Shown here piece after piece: positions 48,751 through 59,087 of a stretch of 64,000 nt of DNA. Numbering within the stretch: position 1 is the first letter of the stretch; every line of letters begins with the position of its first letter. This DNA comes from an uncultured bacterium (GTDB lineage: Bacteria > Planctomycetota > UBA1135 > GCA-002686595), in NCBI GenBank assembly GCA_937905825.1, contig CALCXM010000011.1, forward strand, positions 1 to 64,000, given 5' to 3'. Both the position numbers and the translations under genes were made by a program. The notes below the pieces were generated by a model that saw only the letters and a program-made list of their open reading frames with translations, did no database searches and was not told the DNA's origin.

Positions 48751-49956
48751 TCAAACGATCCGCCGATAGTGCACGCGGTCGCCCTTGCGCAGCACTTGGT
48801 CAGGGGGCACCACGGCGAGCACTTGTGCCCGCGAGAGCCCGACCAGATCTGCGGAACTCTTCCAACGCACAAGCTCTAACTCGTCGACGCCGTCCGCCGC
48901 TTGCACGGCACAGGCTGGCAGGTGTTGTTCGCGGTTGTTCTCACGGGTTGGCCCGCCGATCCAGCGGCCGATGCGCAAGGGCTCGATCCATTGGGCTTCG
49001 GGCAAGCCACTCATCTTTGCAATCGCAGGATTCACGAAGACCTCGTGGCCCACCCAACAGGAAACCGGATTGCCAGGCAAACCGAAGACGAGCTTCTCCC
49101 CGGCCATGCCGAACCACACGGGCTTGCCTGGTTTGATCGCGACTTTGTGGAAGACCTTTTCAACGCCGACCGCTTCGAGGGCTTCGCCCACTAAGTCGTA
49201 CTTCCCCATGGAAACGCCGCCGGTGGTCACGAGGATGTCGCATTCGTCCAGGGCGGATCGGAAGGTCGCGACGAGTCCCTCCAGGTCGTCGCGCACCACG
49301 CCGCTGCGCACCACGTCCGCGCCGGCGGCCCGGGCCAGGGCGGCGAGGTGCAGGGTGTTGCCCTCGCGAATCTGCCCGGGGCCCGGAAATTCGGACGGGT
49401 CGATCAACTCATCGCCGGTGGTCAAGATGGCCATGCGGGGGCGGGCCACCACCGGGACTGGAACGCAGCCCACGGAGGCCAACAGGGAAACCATCGCCGG
49501 TTGCAGCCGGGTGCCCGCGCAGAGAACCTCCTGGCCTTCCGCCAAGTCCTCGCCCCGCTCGCAGATGTGTTGACCGCCGCCTGGGGAGTCTTCGAGCTCG
49601 ACGAAATCGCCCTCTTGCCGGCTCTTCTCGACCATCACGACCGCATCGCAATCCCCGGGGACTTGCCCTCCGGTGTAGATCGCGACGCAGTGGCCCGGAG
49701 GGATAGCATCGGTGAAGGGCACGCCAGCCCGGGATTCGCCCAGGACTCGTAAGCGGGCCTTGCCCTCCGAAAAGTCAGCGCTATGCACGGCAAAGCCATC
49801 CATCGCGGACTTTTGAAAGGGTGGTAGGTCCAAGTCGGAGTGGACGGCTCGGGCCAAAACCCGGCCCGCCGCATCCAAAAGGGAACAGAACTCGAACGAC
49901 TCGGATGGTCGCGTCCTGTCTAGAATGATCGAAACAGCCTCCTGGGGGGTACGCAT
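48751..49956 (-). CDS. moeA: Molybdopterin molybdenumtransferase MoeA
   Basis: Start MRTPQEAVSIILDRTRPSESFEFCSLLDAAGRVLA; DLPPFQKSAMDGFAV; TTGDELIDPSE; VTTGGVSMGKYDLV; GLPGNPVSCWVGHEVFV. Confidence 0.95.
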   Translation of the reverse strand: MRTPQEAVSIILDRTRPSESFEFCSLLDAAGRVLARAVHSDLDLPPFQKSAMDGFAVHSADFSEGKARLRVLGESRAGVPFTDAIPPGHCVAIYTGGQVPGDCDAVVMVEKSRQEGDFVELEDSPGGGQHICERGEDLAEGQEVLCAGTRLQPAMVSLLASVGCVPVPVVARPRMAILTTGDELIDPSEFPGPGQIREGNTLHLAALARAAGADVVRSGVVRDDLEGLVATFRSALDECDILVTTGGVSMGKYDLVGEALEAVGVEKVFHKVAIKPGKPVWFGMAGEKLVFGLPGNPVSCWVGHEVFVNPAIAKMSGLPEAQWIEPLRIGRWIGGPTRENNREQHLPACAVQAADGVDELELVRWKSSADLVGLSRAQVLAVVPPDQVLRKGDRVHYRRIV

Positions 49957-50044
49957 GGCCGCAGTGTAACGGCATCCTTGCCCCGACCAAACGTCAGTTG
50001 CCGGACTCCCGGCCAGCGGTCCCCTCCCTAGCCTCGAGCTTTGC

Positions 50045-51409
50045 ATGCGCCTCCCCTTCTCGTCCGGTCTATTCTCGCTCCTCCCGCTGCTGATCTTCAC
50101 CGGATGTGCCCAGGAGAACCAGGCCGCTGAACAGGCGCCCGTGACGGGCGAGCTCAAACGAGCCGAGGCAGCCAAAGTCCGCGTGCTGCCCGTCACGCGC
50201 CAGGAAATGCAACGGGCACTGGAAACGACCACAGTGGTCGAGTCGGAGCGCAGCGTTCTCTTGCAGCCCCAGACCAGCGGCCTCGTCATGGAGTTGCTGG
50301 CTGAAGAGGGCGACCAGGTCAAAGAAGGGCAGGTGCTCGCGCGCTTGGACCAACGGGATGCGAAAGCCGCCCTGGCCGACAGCCGCATCGCCCTGCAGGA
50401 AGCCAAGGACAATGCCGCCAAAGGGGAGATTGCGCGACGTGACGCTGAGGGTGCCATCAAGAAGGCGACCCTGTCCTTCGAGCAGGCCAAGCGCGACCAC
50501 GAGCGCAACGAGAAGGCGCGCATGATCTCGGCCCTCGAAATCGAGAAGCTCAAGCTGGCCATGGACACGGCCAACCAGGACTTGGAAGCCGCGATACTAG
50601 CCAGGGACCGCTCGGAGATTGAAGGCCGCGCCTCCGCCACCGCCATCGACCGCGCCCAACTCGCAGTGGAACGCGCTCAAGTCACCCTGTCCCACACGGA
50701 GATCTCGGCGCCCTTCTCCGGAGTGCTCACCGACCGCAAGATTCAGGTGGGCGACAACGTCAGCGGAGCCACCGAAGCCTTCAAGCTGGTGGACCTCTCC
50801 GACCTGCGCACGCGCTTCTATCGTCCCCAACGGGAACTGGCACTCTTCACAGGTCTGGGGGCTAAGTCCGACGGGGACGGTCCGGCCAATGGCGGCTTCC
50901 AGTCGATCGAAGTCACCGCGCACTCGGAGGCCTTGCCGGGCCTCGTGTTCAACGGCGTCATCGAACGCATCAGCCCGAACATCGATTCCACCTCTGGTTC
51001 GTTCCGCGTGACCGTTCGCTTGGAAGAGGAAACCGACGGAGTGCGCTTGCTGCCTGGCATGCTGTTGCGCTTGCGCATGGTCACCGAACGCCATCATGAC
51101 GCCATCACGGTTTCGAAGCGCGCACTTCGCCGCGAGGGTGAAGCCACCATCCTGTTCGCGGTGGAAGAGGGCAAAGCCCGTCGCATCCAAGTCAACGTGG
51201 GCTTCTCCGGAGACGATGTGGTCGAAGTCTTCCCGCTCAACGGACAGAAGCTCGAGGTGGGCATGCAAATCGTCGTCGTCGGCAACCGCGACCTGGAAGA
51301 CGGCCACGAGGTCGAGATCCGCCCCTGGGACGATGAAGTCGAAACCATAGAAGAGACCATCGAAGAAGCCGCCCCTGAGCAAGCGCCCGCAGCGGACGCC
51401 GGCCAATGA
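50045..51409 (+). CDS. RND efflux periplasmic adaptor (membrane fusion) subunit
   Basis: Lipobox IFTGCAQ; lipoyl-like VLLQPQTSGLVMELLAEEGDQVKEGQVLARLDQRDAKAAL; HTEISAPFSGVLTDRKIQVGDNV. Confidence 0.93.
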   Translation: MRLPFSSGLFSLLPLLIFTGCAQENQAAEQAPVTGELKRAEAAKVRVLPVTRQEMQRALETTTVVESERSVLLQPQTSGLVMELLAEEGDQVKEGQVLARLDQRDAKAALADSRIALQEAKDNAAKGEIARRDAEGAIKKATLSFEQAKRDHERNEKARMISALEIEKLKLAMDTANQDLEAAILARDRSEIEGRASATAIDRAQLAVERAQVTLSHTEISAPFSGVLTDRKIQVGDNVSGATEAFKLVDLSDLRTRFYRPQRELALFTGLGAKSDGDGPANGGFQSIEVTAHSEALPGLVFNGVIERISPNIDSTSGSFRVTVRLEEETDGVRLLPGMLLRLRMVTERHHDAITVSKRALRREGEATILFAVEEGKARRIQVNVGFSGDDVVEVFPLNGQKLEVGMQIVVVGNRDLEDGHEVEIRPWDDEVETIEETIEEAAPEQAPAADAGQ

Positions 51410-54400
51410 GCAGCGACAACTTCGAACAAGAAGACCTAGCGCCAGCCCCCCCCACCAAAGAGGGCGGCGCTTTTTCTTTTGTCACCCGGCGCCCCGTGGC
51501 CATCACGATGTTCATGGTGGCCATCGCTGTCTTCGGGATGGTTTCCTTGGCGAAGCTGCCGATGGACCTGCTGCCGGAAATCAGCTACCCGACGATGACC
51601 GTGCGCACGAGCTGGCCCGGCGCCGCTCCCGAAGATGTGGAAGATCGCATCTCGGTTCGCATTCAGGAATCCCTGGCGACCTTGTCGGGTTTGGTGCGCG
51701 CCAGCTCGATCAGTCGGGCCGGCTACTCGGACGTGGTGCTCGAGTACGAATGGGGCACGGACATGACCTTCGCCGTGCAAGACGTGCGCGACAAGATCGA
51801 TAGCCTGTTCTTACCCAATGGCGTCGAGCGGCCTTTGATTCTGCGCTACGACCCGAACCTCGATCCGATCTTGCGCTTCGGCATCAAGAGTGCGCGCGGG
51901 ACGGCCAATGAGTCGGATCGCATTCACCTGCGTTGGATCGCAGAGAACCGCATCAAGCGCGAACTCGAAAGCCTGACCGGCGTGGCGGCGGTTCAAGTGC
52001 GCGGTGGCCTCGAAGAAGAGATCCGCGTTCGGGTGGACCCCTACCTAATGACCGCCCACGGCATCTCGCCGGCACAACTTGCCGGGCGCCTGCAGGCAGA
52101 GAACTTGAACGCCTCGGGCGGCATGCTGCGCGAGGGCTCGACTGACTACTTGGTGCGCACTCTGAACGAGTTCGTGGGCATCGAAGAAGTCGCAGAGCTG
52201 CCCATTGTTCAGTTGGGCGATGCGGTCATTCGCGTCAAGGACGTGGCGACGGTAACGCGCACGCACCGCAAGCTCGAAGTGGTCACCGAACTCAACGGTG
52301 GCGACGCCGTAGAGATCGCGATCTACCGGGAAGCCGGATCCAACATCGTCGACGTGGCCGACACGATCAAGCAGCAGGTCTTCGGCACGGAGGAGCAACA
52401 AGCCTACGTCGCGAGCCTCGGCCCCGACGGCAAGCCCGTCGCAAAGGACGGCGAGCAGCAGGAGACCAACATCTTCGAACAACGTCAGAAGGAAAACTTC
52501 CTGGCGCACCGCCTGCGCAAGGACATCAACGTTGAACTGCTGTCCGATCAGTCCACCTTCATTCGAGCCGCCATCGATGATGTCAAGCAAGCCGCCCTGT
52601 TCGGCGCCTTCCTGGCCATCGCGATCATGTGGTTCTTCTTGCAACGCTTCACCTCCACCGTGATCGTGGCCCTCGCCATCCCGATCTCCGTCGTGGTGAC
52701 CTTTGCGCCGATGTTCTTGTTGGGTGTTTCCCTCAACATCATGTCCTTAGGAGGGCTCGCGCTCGGGGTCGGAATGCTGGTGGACAACGCGATCGTGGTG
52801 CTGGAGTCCATTTCTCGCTGTCGAGAGGAAGGCGACAACTTGGCGGACGCCGCAGTGCGCGGGATGCGCGAGGTGGCCGGCGCCATCTTCGCTTCAACCC
52901 TCACGACCGTCGCGGTGTTTGCACCGATCGTGTTCGTGCACGGCATCGCAGGCCAGATCTTCGGCGACCAAGCGGTCACGGTCGTCTCTTCTCTGCTGGC
53001 CTCCCTGCTGGTGGCGGTTCTGTTCATTCCGATGTTGGCCTCCCGTCCGTGGCTCGCCGGGGCGCTCAGCGGCAGCGCGCTGAGCGCCCAGCGGCCTCCG
53101 GCCTTCATGCAAGGCCTCACGTGGAACTGGTCGGGAATCATCCCTTCGCTCTTGATGATGGTCGCCCGACTGGGGCTCTGGATTCTCTGGGCGGTCAGCG
53201 CTGTGGTCACGGTCTTGGCGGGCATCTTGAGTCAGGGCTTCAGCGCATTGACTTGGCCCTTCCGCAAGCTGTTCGATCTGTGCTGGGCGATCGTGGAAAA
53301 AACCTACGCTCCGTTCCTGCGCCAGTCCCTTGCGCACCCATTCATCGTGCTGCTCGCCGTCGGATTCCTCGGCTATTCCGCAATTCAGACCGTGCCCAAG
53401 CTCGGCGTGGAGTTGCTCCCTGAAATCCACCAGGGCGAGTTCACAGCGCACGTGGGGCTCGGAGTCGAGAGCCCACTTGAGAACACTCAAATGGTGCTGC
53501 AAGCCATCGATCGACGCGTACGGGCGATCGAAGGCGTTGAAGTCACTGCTCTCACCGTGGGTGTCGAGAAGGACACCTTGACCCGCGACATCGAGGGCGA
53601 AAACACAGGCCGCTTGACCGTGCGCCTGAGCAAGGAGCACCGGGGCTTTGAGCAGGAAGAACGGATCCTCGCGCTAGTTCGCGGATTGTTCGAAAGCCAC
53701 CCTGAAGTGCGCAGCATCGATGTGTCGAGGCCGACGCCCTTCGCCCTCGACTCTCCCGTGGCCATCGAGATCCGCGGCCATCAGCTCGATCAACTGGCGG
53801 AAGTCGCCGAAGAAGTGCTGCGGCGCATCGCCCCAATCGAAGGCCTAACCAACGTGCGCAGCACGATCCGCCCCGGCCACCCGGAAGCGCGCATCGTGTT
53901 CGATCGCGAGAAGACCCTCGAGTTCAACCTGGACCTGGCCGCCGTCTCGAACCTGGTTCGCGATCAACTGCTCGGAAACGTCGCCACTCGATTGGTGGAA
54001 GGCGAAGAGCGCATCGACATTCGCGTGCAAGCGGACGAAGCACTGCTGCGTAGCTTGGATGACGTCTTGGCCTTGACCGTCAACCCCACTGCCGAAACGC
54101 CCCTGCCCCTCAACTCGGTCGCCCAGGTGGAACTGGTGCGCGGGCCTGCTGAAATCCGTCGCATCGGCAACAGCCGTGCAGTGGTGCTCTCCGCCCAAGC
54201 CCAGGGCCTTGACCTCGCAAGCCTCAACGCGAAGATCACGGAAGCCTTGGCTGACCTCAGAACTCCGCCGGAGGTCGACGTCTCCCTCGGAGGTCAGAAG
54301 CGCGAGTTGGAAGAAGGCATGGAGAGCATGCGCTTCGCCCTGTTCCTCGCCATCTTCCTCGTCTACGTGGTGATGGCCAGTCAGTTCGAGTCATTGATCC

Positions 54401-54903
54401 AGCCCTTGATCATCATGTTGACCGTGCCGCTTGCGGGAGCCGGTGTTGTCTTCGCCTTGTACTGGTTCCAAGTGCCCCTCTCGGTGATCGTGTTCATTGG
54501 ACTGATCCTGCTAGCTGGCATCGTGGTCAACAACGCCATCGTTCTGGTGGACCGGATCAACCAAAAGCGCAACCAAGGGTTGGAACTCAAAGCAGCGATC
54601 CGTGAGGCGGGCCATGCGCGTCTGCGCCCGATCTTCATGACGACTCTGACCACGGCACTCGGGCTCCTACCCCTTACGGGTTGGCTTGCGGAGATCCCGA
54701 TGCTGGGCGTGCTCGGGTCCGGTGAGGGCGCCGAGATTCGCGCACCAATGGCCATCACGGTGATCTGCGGATTGATCAGCTCAACGCTGCTGACCTTGAT
54801 CGTGATCCCCGTCGTGTACTCCCTGGTCATGGGTCTGATCGAGCGCGTGTCCTCCGGTCGTTCGAAGCCCACGGAACCTGCCCCGCAAACCGTTCTCGAA
54901 TAG
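51406..54903 (+). CDS. RND efflux permease
   Basis: 1165 aa; FVTRRPVAITMFMVAIAVFGMVSLAKLPMDLLPEISYPTMTVRTSWPGAAPEDVE; GMLVDNAIVVLESI; ATG overlaps the adaptor stop. Confidence 0.96.
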   Translation: MSSDNFEQEDLAPAPPTKEGGAFSFVTRRPVAITMFMVAIAVFGMVSLAKLPMDLLPEISYPTMTVRTSWPGAAPEDVEDRISVRIQESLATLSGLVRASSISRAGYSDVVLEYEWGTDMTFAVQDVRDKIDSLFLPNGVERPLILRYDPNLDPILRFGIKSARGTANESDRIHLRWIAENRIKRELESLTGVAAVQVRGGLEEEIRVRVDPYLMTAHGISPAQLAGRLQAENLNASGGMLREGSTDYLVRTLNEFVGIEEVAELPIVQLGDAVIRVKDVATVTRTHRKLEVVTELNGGDAVEIAIYREAGSNIVDVADTIKQQVFGTEEQQAYVASLGPDGKPVAKDGEQQETNIFEQRQKENFLAHRLRKDINVELLSDQSTFIRAAIDDVKQAALFGAFLAIAIMWFFLQRFTSTVIVALAIPISVVVTFAPMFLLGVSLNIMSLGGLALGVGMLVDNAIVVLESISRCREEGDNLADAAVRGMREVAGAIFASTLTTVAVFAPIVFVHGIAGQIFGDQAVTVVSSLLASLLVAVLFIPMLASRPWLAGALSGSALSAQRPPAFMQGLTWNWSGIIPSLLMMVARLGLWILWAVSAVVTVLAGILSQGFSALTWPFRKLFDLCWAIVEKTYAPFLRQSLAHPFIVLLAVGFLGYSAIQTVPKLGVELLPEIHQGEFTAHVGLGVESPLENTQMVLQAIDRRVRAIEGVEVTALTVGVEKDTLTRDIEGENTGRLTVRLSKEHRGFEQEERILALVRGLFESHPEVRSIDVSRPTPFALDSPVAIEIRGHQLDQLAEVAEEVLRRIAPIEGLTNVRSTIRPGHPEARIVFDREKTLEFNLDLAAVSNLVRDQLLGNVATRLVEGEERIDIRVQADEALLRSLDDVLALTVNPTAETPLPLNSVAQVELVRGPAEIRRIGNSRAVVLSAQAQGLDLASLNAKITEALADLRTPPEVDVSLGGQKRELEEGMESMRFALFLAIFLVYVVMASQFESLIQPLIIMLTVPLAGAGVVFALYWFQVPLSVIVFIGLILLAGIVVNNAIVLVDRINQKRNQGLELKAAIREAGHARLRPIFMTTLTTALGLLPLTGWLAEIPMLGVLGSGEGAEIRAPMAITVICGLISSTLLTLIVIPVVYSLVMGLIERVSSGRSKPTEPAPQTVLE

Positions 54904-54915
54904 GGTAGCTGTCCC

Positions 54916-57900
54916 ATGAAGACCACAGGTTCAAAGTCTTGGTACGGAGCCGCCGTTCGGCGCCCGGTGATGCTGTTCGTCACGATGAGCGCCCTGCTCG
55001 TCATCGCCCTGATCGCTTACATCCGCATCCCGGTGGAGATGATGCCGCGCGGCATGCAGGACGACGGCCTGCGCGTCATCATCCCCAATCCCGGATCCAG
55101 CGCCCAAGAAAACGAGACCAAGGTCGCGAGGATTGTCGAAGAGCAGATTCGAACTCTTTCCGGCATCTCCAATGTCTACAGCCGTTCCAGCGAAGACCGC
55201 TGTGTGATCAGTGTCAACTACGATCGCAACGTGGACATGGACGTGGCCAAAGCTGAGCTGCGCGATCGATTGGAGCGCGCCCGTCCGCAGTTGCCGGACA
55301 CGGTCGAACGGCTTGTGGTTTGGTCTTGGGACAACGACCAAATGCCGCTCATGTGGCTCGCGATCCTGCACTCAGAAGATGGGGACCGAACCGACTACCT
55401 GGTGGACGAGGTCGTGCGGCGCAAGCTCGAAGCGATCGACGGGGTCAGCCAAGCTGAGTTCTACGGCATGCTCGACGACTCGGTGCGCGTGCTGCTCGAC
55501 GAGCAAAAGGTGAAAGCAGCCAACATGGACATCGGCGCGCTGATTCGGCGCCTGTCCAGTGACAACTTCGCGAGCCCTCTCGGCGAGGTCGAGGACGGTG
55601 GACAACGAGTCCTCGTGCGTTCCGACATGCGCTTCCGAACCCTCGAAGAGATCGAGAACTACCCCATCGGCAATGGGCAAGTAATCAGCGACGTGGGCCA
55701 AGTGGTCAAGGCCCAGACCGTGCGCGACCGGCTTTCACGCATTGACGGCAAGTACTCTTACTTTGGGCAAGTCGGCAAGGAGAGCACCGCCAACATCGTG
55801 GAGACCTCGCGCCGCGTAGCGCAAGCGCTCGAGGAGCTGGAAGCGGATCCGCGGGTCAGCGAACACCTAAGCTTCATGGTGCTCTTCAGCCAGGGAGACC
55901 TGATCGAGGCCTCCATCGGCCAGCTGCGCTCCACCGCTCTGTGGGGCGGTGCCCTGGCGGCTTTGGTGTTGTTCGTCTTCTTGCGCCGAGTGCGCGTCAC
56001 CTTGTGCGTGGCCCTTTCGATCCCCATCTCTGCCTTGCTCGCCTTGGGATGGGTTTACTTCACCGGCGGAACCTTCAACATCCTCACGATGACCGGGATC
56101 ACCCTCGGCATCGGCATGTTGGTGGACAACTCGGTGGTGGTCATCGAGAACATCTCTAGTGTGCAACGCCGAGGTGCCAAGCCCCTGGACGCCGCTGCCC
56201 AAGGCGTCTCCGACGTGGGTCTCGCGATCTTCCTGGCAACCATGACCACGGTGGTGGTGTTCCTGCCGCTGATCTTCATGTCCGGCAACCCGATCATCCG
56301 CATCATGTTTGGTGCCCTCGGCCTGCCGTTGTGTGTTTCCTTGATCTTTAGCTTGCTGGTCGCGCTTGTGTTCTTGCCCGCCGTCGCGGGCCGCATCGTG
56401 GGTCCTCGTCACCCCGCGGTGGAGAAGATCGCGTCGATCTTGGCCCCGATCGCAGCGGCCCCCGCTTGGCTGCTCGGAAAGCTCGGGCTCCTGTTGCACA
56501 TGGCCCTGCACGGCGTCGCGGTGTTCCTGTATCACGTTCAACGACTCCTGCTCCTGGTTCTCACTCCCCTGCGCTGGCCCTTCGCTTTGGGACTGCTGGG
56601 CTTCGCAGGCTGGAAGGCGAGTCAAGCAGGCCAAAGCCTGGGCTCTCTCGGCGAGTTCCTCAAGGAAGGTGTTGCCCTCGATGGAACGATCGGAGCGGTG
56701 CAGAGCGTGGCCGGCGTTTGGATCGGTTCCGCTGTCATCGGCGCCGGTCTCGTCGCCTTTGGCACGCCCATCTGGAGACGCATGCTGCAAGGCGCGCCGC
56801 TTTGGAAGCGCAAGCAGAGATCGGCGAACGCTGCCCCCGCTTCCCTGGTGGAATTGGCCACGCGCACCAACAGAGCGCTGCTCGCTTGGAGCCTTGACCA
56901 TCGGGTCCTAGCTGCATTCCTCGCGTTCCTCGGCGCGGCTTCCATCGTCATCCCCCAGGCGAACATGACCGTCACGCCCTTCGGCGAGGACGAGAGTCGC
57001 TCACAACTGGAGATGCGCATTCTGCTCGAGGACAACTTCACCCTGGCGGAAGCCAGCGATGAAATCTGGCGCTATGAGGACCTGCTCGCGAAGAACAAGG
57101 AGCTGCTCGGCCATGACCACGTCTCTTGCCGCTTCGACAGCGACGGTGGAGAGCTCAGCCTCTACTGGGACGAGGCCAACTCGGCGCAGGAGATGAAGCG
57201 CGTTCGCAATGAACTCAAGACCCTGTTCCCCAAGATCCCCGGACACGAAGTTCGCTTCTACGGGGAGGAAGAGGTCAACACGCGCAACCGCTCCATCGTG
57301 GCCTTCGAGTTACTAGGGCCAGATGCCGCCACCCTGGATCGCCTGGGCGTGGAAGCCATCGAGCGCTTGAAGCGCGTGCCTGGCTTGAGCGGTTTGGAGT
57401 CTCCCCTGCAAGATGCACCGGAACAGGTGCGCGTCGCGTTGGACATGGAGAAGGCTTGGCAACTTGGAGTGACCGCCAACTCGACGCTTCAGAACATCTC
57501 CTGGGCCCTGCGTGGATTCAGTCTCCCGCGCTACCACGAGCCCGGGCGTGAGTTGCCTTTCATCCTCGAGTACGACGAGGAACAAGTTGCTGGACTGAAC
57601 ACCCTGCGCGACCTAACGATCTACACAGACTCCGGAGCGATCGCCTTGTCCTCGGTTGCTGACTTGGGATTCGCGCGCGGCCCCAGAACGATTCGACGAC
57701 GCAACGGCCAGGTGGAACACACCATCCTGGCGCGGGTGGACGACCCCAACCAACAAATGGCCGCGTCCGAAGCGGGCTACGCCGCCCTGCGGGAAATGAA
57801 CTTGCCGCGCGGCTTCAGCCTCGGGGATGAGGCATCGGTCACGAACCGTCAGAGCGAAGAGATTCAGGAGATGCTCAATGCTCTGGGGTTCAGCGTGGTG

Positions 57901-58452
57901 CTCGTGTTCCTCCTGATGGCGATCCTCTTCGAGTCCCTGACGAAGCCCTTCGCGGTGCTCTGCACGATTCCCTTCGCGATCGTCGGCGCCTATTGGACCC
58001 TCTACTTGACTGGCACCAACATGGACTCGGTGGGCTACATCGGGCTGATCATCCTGACCGGGGTGGTGGTCAACAACGGCATCGTTTTGATCGACCGCAT
58101 TGACCAACTCTTCGCCTCCGGAATGCCCCGTCGCGAAGCCGTTCTGCAAGGGGGCGCCAACCGCGTTCGTCCAATTCTCATGACTGCTCTCACCACGATT
58201 TTCGGACTGCTGCCCATGGTGATGGCGGAACCGCCTTCGGACGGCATCGACTACAGAGCACTCGGAACTTGTGTGGCCGGCGGTCTGGCCTTCAGCACCT
58301 TCTTCACGCTCTGGGTCGTGCCCTTGGCCTACACACTGGTCTTGGACTTGTTTGCGGCGATCGGCACCTACAGCGCCGGTGGACTTGGAGCCGTCCTTTC
58401 GAGGCAACAGGCATCATCCCCGCGGAAGACGGAGCAATCCACGCCAGCTTGA
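54916..58452 (+). CDS. RND efflux permease (second paralogue)
   Basis: 1178 aa; AVRRPVMLFVTMSALLVIALIAYIRIPVEMMPRGM; GMLVDNSVVVIENI; GVVVNNGIVLIDRI. Confidence 0.95.
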   Translation: MKTTGSKSWYGAAVRRPVMLFVTMSALLVIALIAYIRIPVEMMPRGMQDDGLRVIIPNPGSSAQENETKVARIVEEQIRTLSGISNVYSRSSEDRCVISVNYDRNVDMDVAKAELRDRLERARPQLPDTVERLVVWSWDNDQMPLMWLAILHSEDGDRTDYLVDEVVRRKLEAIDGVSQAEFYGMLDDSVRVLLDEQKVKAANMDIGALIRRLSSDNFASPLGEVEDGGQRVLVRSDMRFRTLEEIENYPIGNGQVISDVGQVVKAQTVRDRLSRIDGKYSYFGQVGKESTANIVETSRRVAQALEELEADPRVSEHLSFMVLFSQGDLIEASIGQLRSTALWGGALAALVLFVFLRRVRVTLCVALSIPISALLALGWVYFTGGTFNILTMTGITLGIGMLVDNSVVVIENISSVQRRGAKPLDAAAQGVSDVGLAIFLATMTTVVVFLPLIFMSGNPIIRIMFGALGLPLCVSLIFSLLVALVFLPAVAGRIVGPRHPAVEKIASILAPIAAAPAWLLGKLGLLLHMALHGVAVFLYHVQRLLLLVLTPLRWPFALGLLGFAGWKASQAGQSLGSLGEFLKEGVALDGTIGAVQSVAGVWIGSAVIGAGLVAFGTPIWRRMLQGAPLWKRKQRSANAAPASLVELATRTNRALLAWSLDHRVLAAFLAFLGAASIVIPQANMTVTPFGEDESRSQLEMRILLEDNFTLAEASDEIWRYEDLLAKNKELLGHDHVSCRFDSDGGELSLYWDEANSAQEMKRVRNELKTLFPKIPGHEVRFYGEEEVNTRNRSIVAFELLGPDAATLDRLGVEAIERLKRVPGLSGLESPLQDAPEQVRVALDMEKAWQLGVTANSTLQNISWALRGFSLPRYHEPGRELPFILEYDEEQVAGLNTLRDLTIYTDSGAIALSSVADLGFARGPRTIRRRNGQVEHTILARVDDPNQQMAASEAGYAALREMNLPRGFSLGDEASVTNRQSEEIQEMLNALGFSVVLVFLLMAILFESLTKPFAVLCTIPFAIVGAYWTLYLTGTNMDSVGYIGLIILTGVVVNNGIVLIDRIDQLFASGMPRREAVLQGGANRVRPILMTALTTIFGLLPMVMAEPPSDGIDYRALGTCVAGGLAFSTFFTLWVVPLAYTLVLDLFAAIGTYSAGGLGAVLSRQQASSPRKTEQSTPA

Positions 58453-58655
58453 CTGTCTTTGCCCACTCCCGGGCGCCGCGCTCCTCATGTGACGCGGAGA
58501 TCCAATCTCCCAATGACCACGTGGCCGACAAATATGCGACATTCCCTGTCCAACCCTGGGGATACGCCTCGTAGGCCGCTCCCAGGATTGCCCTTGTTGG
58601 TTTTTGACCGAGGGCATGTTTCTTCTCAACACTTCCATAAAAAGACACACACGAC

Positions 58656-58985
58656 ATGAACAAGTCAGCATGGGCCCTTTTGGCCTTGGGTATGTTCTCC
58701 GGCGTCGCCTGCAAGAGCAACGACACCATGACCACCGACAACAATCAGACCTTTGCAGTGGCCGACGCCGCCACTCCCGTCACCTTCGCCATCACCGGCA
58801 TGACCTGAGGTGGCGCATGCCCCCCGAAAGTGCGGTCTGCACTTGGAAGTGTTGAAGGTGTCGAGAGTGTTGAAGTTGATTACGCAGCAAAGACGGCGAC
58901 GGTCACGGTCTCCGCTGGTGCGGATACCAAAGCCATGATCAAGGCCCTCGAGGCCGCCAACTTCGGCGCCACGATCAAGAACTAG
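58656..58985 (+). CDS. Candidate selenocysteine-containing HMA-domain lipoprotein (TGA at 58806-58808 read as Sec51)
   Basis: Translation with U at TGA: MNKSAWALLALGMFSGVACKSNDTMTTDNNQTFAVADAATPVTFAITGMTUGGACPPKVRSALGSVEGVESVEVDYAAKTATVTVSAGADTKAMIKALEAANFGATIKN. The GMT(C)xxxC HMA motif and the rest of the HMA fold continue in frame past TGA. Confidence 0.8.
58828..58844 (+). promoter_or_regulatory. Candidate bacterial SECIS element
   Basis: AAGTGC-GGTCT-GCACTT: perfect 6-bp stem, 5-nt loop starting GG, loop begins 25 nt after the TGA; further CC/GG pairing possible across a GA bulge. Confidence 0.75.
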
Positions 58986-59004
58986 TTCTGCTCGCGGAAC
59001 CAAC

Positions 59005-59043
59005 GAGCGCGGGCCCCGCAGTCAAACTGTGGGGCCCGCGCTC
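59005..59043 (+). terminator. Hairpin terminator downstream of the HMA gene
   Basis: GAGCGCGGGCCCC...GGGGCCCGCGCTC inverted repeat followed by TATTTGT. Confidence 0.75.
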
Positions 59044-59087
59044 TATTTGTAGGCCTCCAGGACGAGAGCCTTACGTCGATGCAGGTG

